Source: Geobacter sp.
GTDB lineage: Bacteria; Desulfobacterota; Desulfuromonadia; Geobacterales; Geobacteraceae
Assembly: GCA_003490025.1 (NCBI GenBank)
Contig: DNJC01000032.1
Location: forward strand, 126,278 to 190,277
Direction: 5' to 3'
DNA length: 64,000 nucleotides
Made by a program: the position numbers and the translations under genes. This document shows, in pieces, positions 61,701 through 64,000 of the stretch (the stretch's first letter is position 1; every line of letters starts with the position of its first letter). The notes below the pieces were generated by a model. The model searched no databases. It saw only the letters and a list, made by a program, of their open reading frames with translations, and was not told the DNA's origin.

Positions 61701-64000
61701 CCACGACCCTGCCGTCCACGGTGAGTTTCGGGGTGAGACCGGAGTCGAGGCAGATGCGCACGCCGTTGATCGGGTAGATGAGGATGTTCCCCTGGCTCGG
61801 GCTGAGGACACCCTGCGCATCCTTGATCCCCTCCGATTCCTGCTCCGGGATGATCACCGGGGCGATCACGGCGGGAAGGATCTTCACCACCGGTGGAGGC
61901 GTCGGGAGGGGTACGCGCTGGGGCGGCGTCACCGGGATCTCGACTTCCTGCTGTCCGCTCTCCTCGGTGAGGAGCTCCAGGCGATCCTTGGCGAAGAAGC
62001 GGACCGCCTGCACGCGGATCTCGACCCTCCGGTTCTCGGCGCGCCCCTCGGGGGTCTTGTTGTTGGCGACCGGCCTGGTCTCCCCGTACCCGGCGTAATC
62101 GATCCTCTCCGGCGGCAGGTGCAGCTTCTCCATCAGGTAGCGCCCGACGCTCTGCGCCCTCGCCTGGGAGAGGATCACGTTGTCCTTCATGATGCGCCGG
62201 CCGCGCGCGCTGATCCTCACGTTGTCCGTGTGCCCGTCCACCTGGATCTTCTTGATCTGGACCGACGACAGGTTGACCGCCAGCTCGTCCAGGGTCTTCT
62301 TGTCCGGCGCCGAGAGTTCCGCGCTGAAGGTCGGGAAACGCGGATGCAGGACGATGTCCTCCATCGGGACCACCCGCTCCTCGCGGACCACGTTCAGGAG
62401 CGTCCCCACCTCCGGCGTCGCGAGGTTCGCGCTCCCCTGCGTGTCGAATTCGAGCACCGCACGGGTCTCGTCCTCCCCGGTCCCCTTGCCTTTGAGCACC
62501 GCCTTGAGGGAGATGACCGCCTTCCACGCCTTCTCGCTCGCCGCAAGCGGGTAGATGAGCTGCGGCCCGTTCTGCCTCGGGTTGGCCACCTGTTTCCCGT
62601 CCAGCGTGCTGCTTTCGGGGATGTACGCGACTCCCGGCGGGAGGGTGATCTTGAGCGACTTGTTCCTGAGCGGCTCGGGCCCGCCCCAGGTGCGGACCTG
62701 GTACTCGACCGTGTCCTCGTTGAGAGAGCTCACGAGGTCGATCCCCACCTTGGTGAAGGCGGGGGCTTCTTCTCCCGGCTCTTCCGATGCGGTCGTTTCC
62801 TCCACCACCATGCGGGTCAGCGCCTCCGGATGGCGCTGCAGGTAGATATCCTCGTCGTGCTCCCCGGGTTGCGCCAGCTCCTTGGCGCGGGAGACGTGGA
62901 AGTCGCTCCTCCACATGGTCCCCCCCTGGAGATCGACGAACTGGGAGTAGGCGCGGCCGGCGAAGCGGCTGTTCTCTTGGCACCTGGTGACCGTGTAGCC
63001 GGAGGGGAGGGAGTCGAGGTCGAGCTGCACCACGTGGCTCGTGGGGGTCACCCCTTCGAAGTGGTACATCCCGTTCTTGTCCGTCTCGACGAAGCTGCCG
63101 TCCTCGAGGTAGATCCGCACCCCGGCAAGGCCGGTGTCCTCGACCTCGGCGCTGTCGGAGCAGGCGCCGTTGTAGACGCGCCCCATGACGATGCCGCGGT
63201 TGGAGAGGAAGTCGGAGCGGACCTCCACCTGCGCGCTCGCCACGTTGGAGGAAACGGTCCCGCTGGCGGCGCTGGCCGTGTTGGTGGCGATGCCGATTCT
63301 GGCCCCGGCCCCGACCTGCACCACGTAGGTGAGCACGCTGCTCGCCTTGGCGGGGAGATCCCCGGTGGCGAAGAGGAGGGTGCGGCCGTCGCCCGAGATG
63401 GCCGGCTCGGAGGTCGCGGAGCCGTTCAGCCTGGCCGACCCCTTCTGGTAGCGGAACCCTTCCGGGAGCCGGTCGGTGACCTGAACCGCCTTGGCGGGCA
63501 GGGACGCCGCGGTCTGGGTGTTCTGGACGGTGACCTGGTACTGCACGAAGTCGCCTGGTGCCGCCTGCGACTTGGAGGCCGTCTTCTGCGCCCAGAGCGT
63601 CCCGAAGACCGGGTCGAGCGGCACGTCCATCCTGAGCGCCGGACCGGGGTCGACGGCGAAGGGGAGACCGCGGGAACCCTCGACGATGGTGAAGGGGCCT
63701 CCCGGGAGCTGGGCGATGGCGGTGTCGCTCGCCGCGGCCGGGAACTTGTACCCCGGCGGCGGGGTGACGCGGAGCTGGTAGCGCCCGGGCTTCACGAACG
63801 GGAAACGGAAGCCGCCGGGCGGGAAGGCGTAGAGCCTGCCGGAACTGTCGACAGGGGTGGAACCGGTCATGACGGTGGCGCGCGCGGCGCCTGCCGCGGG
63901 GGCCGGGAAGATGTTGGAGGCAGAGCCGTCGTCGCCGTACACGGTGGCGTAATCGTTGGCGTCCAGGTCCCAGAGGCTGACCGTTGCGCCGTCGACCGGG
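58747..64000 (-). CDS. Giant outer-membrane protein with DUF11, SdrD-B-like, OmpA and beta-barrel domains (5' end outside window)
   Basis: At least 1750 residues; the frame is open to the right edge, so the N-terminus is missing and the GTG at 63942 is not the true start. From N to C it shows a carboxypeptidase-regulatory-like module (63,750-63,850), DUF11 (63,300-63,600: QYQVTVQNTQT, VTDRLPEGFRYQKGS), an SdrD-B-like module (63,040-63,190: GVRIYLEDGSFVETDKNGMY), an OmpA peptidoglycan-binding domain (62,020-62,330: DGHTDNVRISARGR, YAGYGETRP, RRVEIRV) and a long porin-like beta-barrel (to 58,747) ending in FRFKFDQNSVKDALKW. It probably anchors a surface structure to the wall. Family function unknown. 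Confidence 0.8.
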   Translation of the reverse strand, partial: PVDGATVSLWDLDANDYATVYGDDGSASNIFPAPAAGAARATVMTGSTPVDSSGRLYAFPPGGFRFPFVKPGRYQLRVTPPPGYKFPAAASDTAIAQLPGGPFTIVEGSRGLPFAVDPGPALRMDVPLDPVFGTLWAQKTASKSQAAPGDFVQYQVTVQNTQTAASLPAKAVQVTDRLPEGFRYQKGSARLNGSATSEPAISGDGRTLLFATGDLPAKASSVLTYVVQVGAGARIGIATNTASAASGTVSSNVASAQVEVRSDFLSNRGIVMGRVYNGACSDSAEVEDTGLAGVRIYLEDGSFVETDKNGMYHFEGVTPTSHVVQLDLDSLPSGYTVTRCQENSRFAGRAYSQFVDLQGGTMWRSDFHVSRAKELAQPGEHDEDIYLQRHPEALTRMVVEETTASEEPGEEAPAFTKVGIDLVSSLNEDTVEYQVRTWGGPEPLRNKSLKITLPPGVAYIPESSTLDGKQVANPRQNGPQLIYPLAASEKAWKAVISLKAVLKGKGTGEDETRAVLEFDTQGSANLATPEVGTLLNVVREERVVPMEDIVLHPRFPTFSAELSAPDKKTLDELAVNLSSVQIKKIQVDGHTDNVRISARGRRIMKDNVILSQARAQSVGRYLMEKLHLPPERIDYAGYGETRPVANNKTPEGRAENRRVEIRVQAVRFFAKDRLELLTEESGQQEVEIPVTPPQRVPLPTPPPVVKILPAVIAPVIIPEQESEGIKDAQGVLSPSQGNILIYPINGVRICLDSGLTPKLTVDGRVVGSERIGFTMKDQKSGKSIYSYIGVDFGARGERVLQLEGVDPFGVSRFQQIVKVTRSGEIATIRLKSSEGNIADGKTPVRLKLELMDSAGNLLASPAELEIREGDLKPFKEEQAVPELKADQTVLVHVDRDGTALFQPVSKSGAYRVVLGTNGVKLEAETYVKPVMRDWILVGLAEGTVGYNAVSGHMENLKEGEEGEGLYENERLAFYTKGTVKGEWLVTAAYDSAKSRGATGNGLFQQIDPNQYYTLYGDASKQQYDASSIRKLYLKIEREQFYAMFGDFDTGLTVTDLTRYSRRMNGVKSEYHDRNLEVTAFGSQTGQAYVKDEIQGDGTSGLYRLSRKPIAINSDKLRIEVRDRFRTEIVLSTRPLSRFTEYSIDYDSGTLLFKEPIYSKDDKFNPIFIVTEYETRDSGNQAMTYGGRVGVKLMDQQLRAGLSYVHEGQVSGKGDTVGIDTTLRIGKGTTVKLEAAHTESSFAPSASSSTATTAGATGGSAYLAEITDKRAKLDSRLYYREIGAGFGMGQQQASEVGTRKLGADAAYKLSDLVTLNGAVNRQYMLSTGAETDRAEGKAAYASGNYGATLGVRYASDNLADGSEKTSQQLTAGVSLLALDKKLTLKLDRDQSIGGNSNADYPTRTTLGAEYKLTDNLAVFGQQEFTEGESTRTNATRIGLKSTPWQGGAINSSVERKLTENEERTFALFGLKQSWKIDDRWSVDGGLDRNQTIKSSYRLNPNAAPASGGEDFNAVSLGTEYKEKLWSWNGRAEFRTSTSEDKWGILSAVAGEPKQGWGLSARLQLFNTDAASQDTVNADLRFGLVYRPLQTRWIILDRLDLLYNSQTALTTTTESRRLVNNLNANFKRDKKTQISLQYGAKYVLETIDAQEFSGYTDLMGIEGRYDIDSKWDVGVRGSLLHTWGNGEMLGSSGVSVGYNIVENAWLSLGYNVIGFSDKDFSASNYTAQGPYMRFRFKFDQNSVKDALKWVNQ

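Overview
The window looks like chromosomal DNA of a Geobacter-type member of the Desulfuromonadales (Geobacter, Geomonas or Citrifermentans). The reasons are a GC-rich backbone, a nine-heme cytochrome c fused to a membrane cytochrome b domain (CbcL type), an oxygen-reducing flavodiiron protein, several c-di-GMP proteins, type IV pilus ATPases and many short GC-rich palindromic repeats between genes. The assignment comes from gene content, not from a database match.

Positions 1 to about 31,000 are core genome. They hold a DEAD-box RNA helicase, a flavodiiron protein, priA, cbcL, a B12-type radical SAM gene coupled to a MXAN_5187-like gene, glmU-glmS, a CsgG-like lipoprotein, a small exported two-repeat protein, pcrA/uvrD, a glycine-zipper lipoprotein, pdxA-mtgA, an HD-GYP response regulator with a PAS-GGDEF cyclase, a PP-loop tRNA-thiolation-like enzyme, a PilB-like protein whose ATPase motifs have decayed beside an intact PilT, and an aminotransferase. 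An alpha/beta hydrolase, a 49-residue membrane protein, a fatty acid desaturase and an intact HigBA pair lead into the accessory region.

Positions 33,650 to 55,731 are integrated DNA at a tRNA-Pro(CGG) gene. The intact tRNA is at 55655-55731 (minus strand), and two partial copies of its 3' half lie at 34684-34732 and 33650-33699, each beside its own terminator. The main island (about 21 kb) carries a tyrosine integrase at one end and an AlpA-like protein at the other. Between them are an unfamiliar four-gene operon (winged-helix-like protein, Cas4/RecB-like nuclease, unknown 492-residue protein, SF1 helicase), a second tyrosine recombinase, a RadC-like protein, a DUF6573-like protein, a complete type I restriction-modification system, a plasmid-like operon (serine resolvase, unknown protein, KfrA-like coiled coil) and a few low-GC genes of unknown function. 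A 1 kb remnant between the two partial tRNA copies holds two damaged toxin-antitoxin modules: an orphan RHH antitoxin, and a HigA-like antitoxin whose toxin has an internal deletion. The four-gene helicase-nuclease operon is the best candidate for an undescribed system. Three 10-bp repeats spaced exactly 20 bp apart lie over its probable promoter.

Positions 55,732 to 64,000 return to host DNA. They hold a large secreted DUF11-type protein facing a very large outer-membrane protein (DUF11 and SdrD-B-like modules, a central OmpA domain, a C-terminal beta-barrel) that runs off the right edge.
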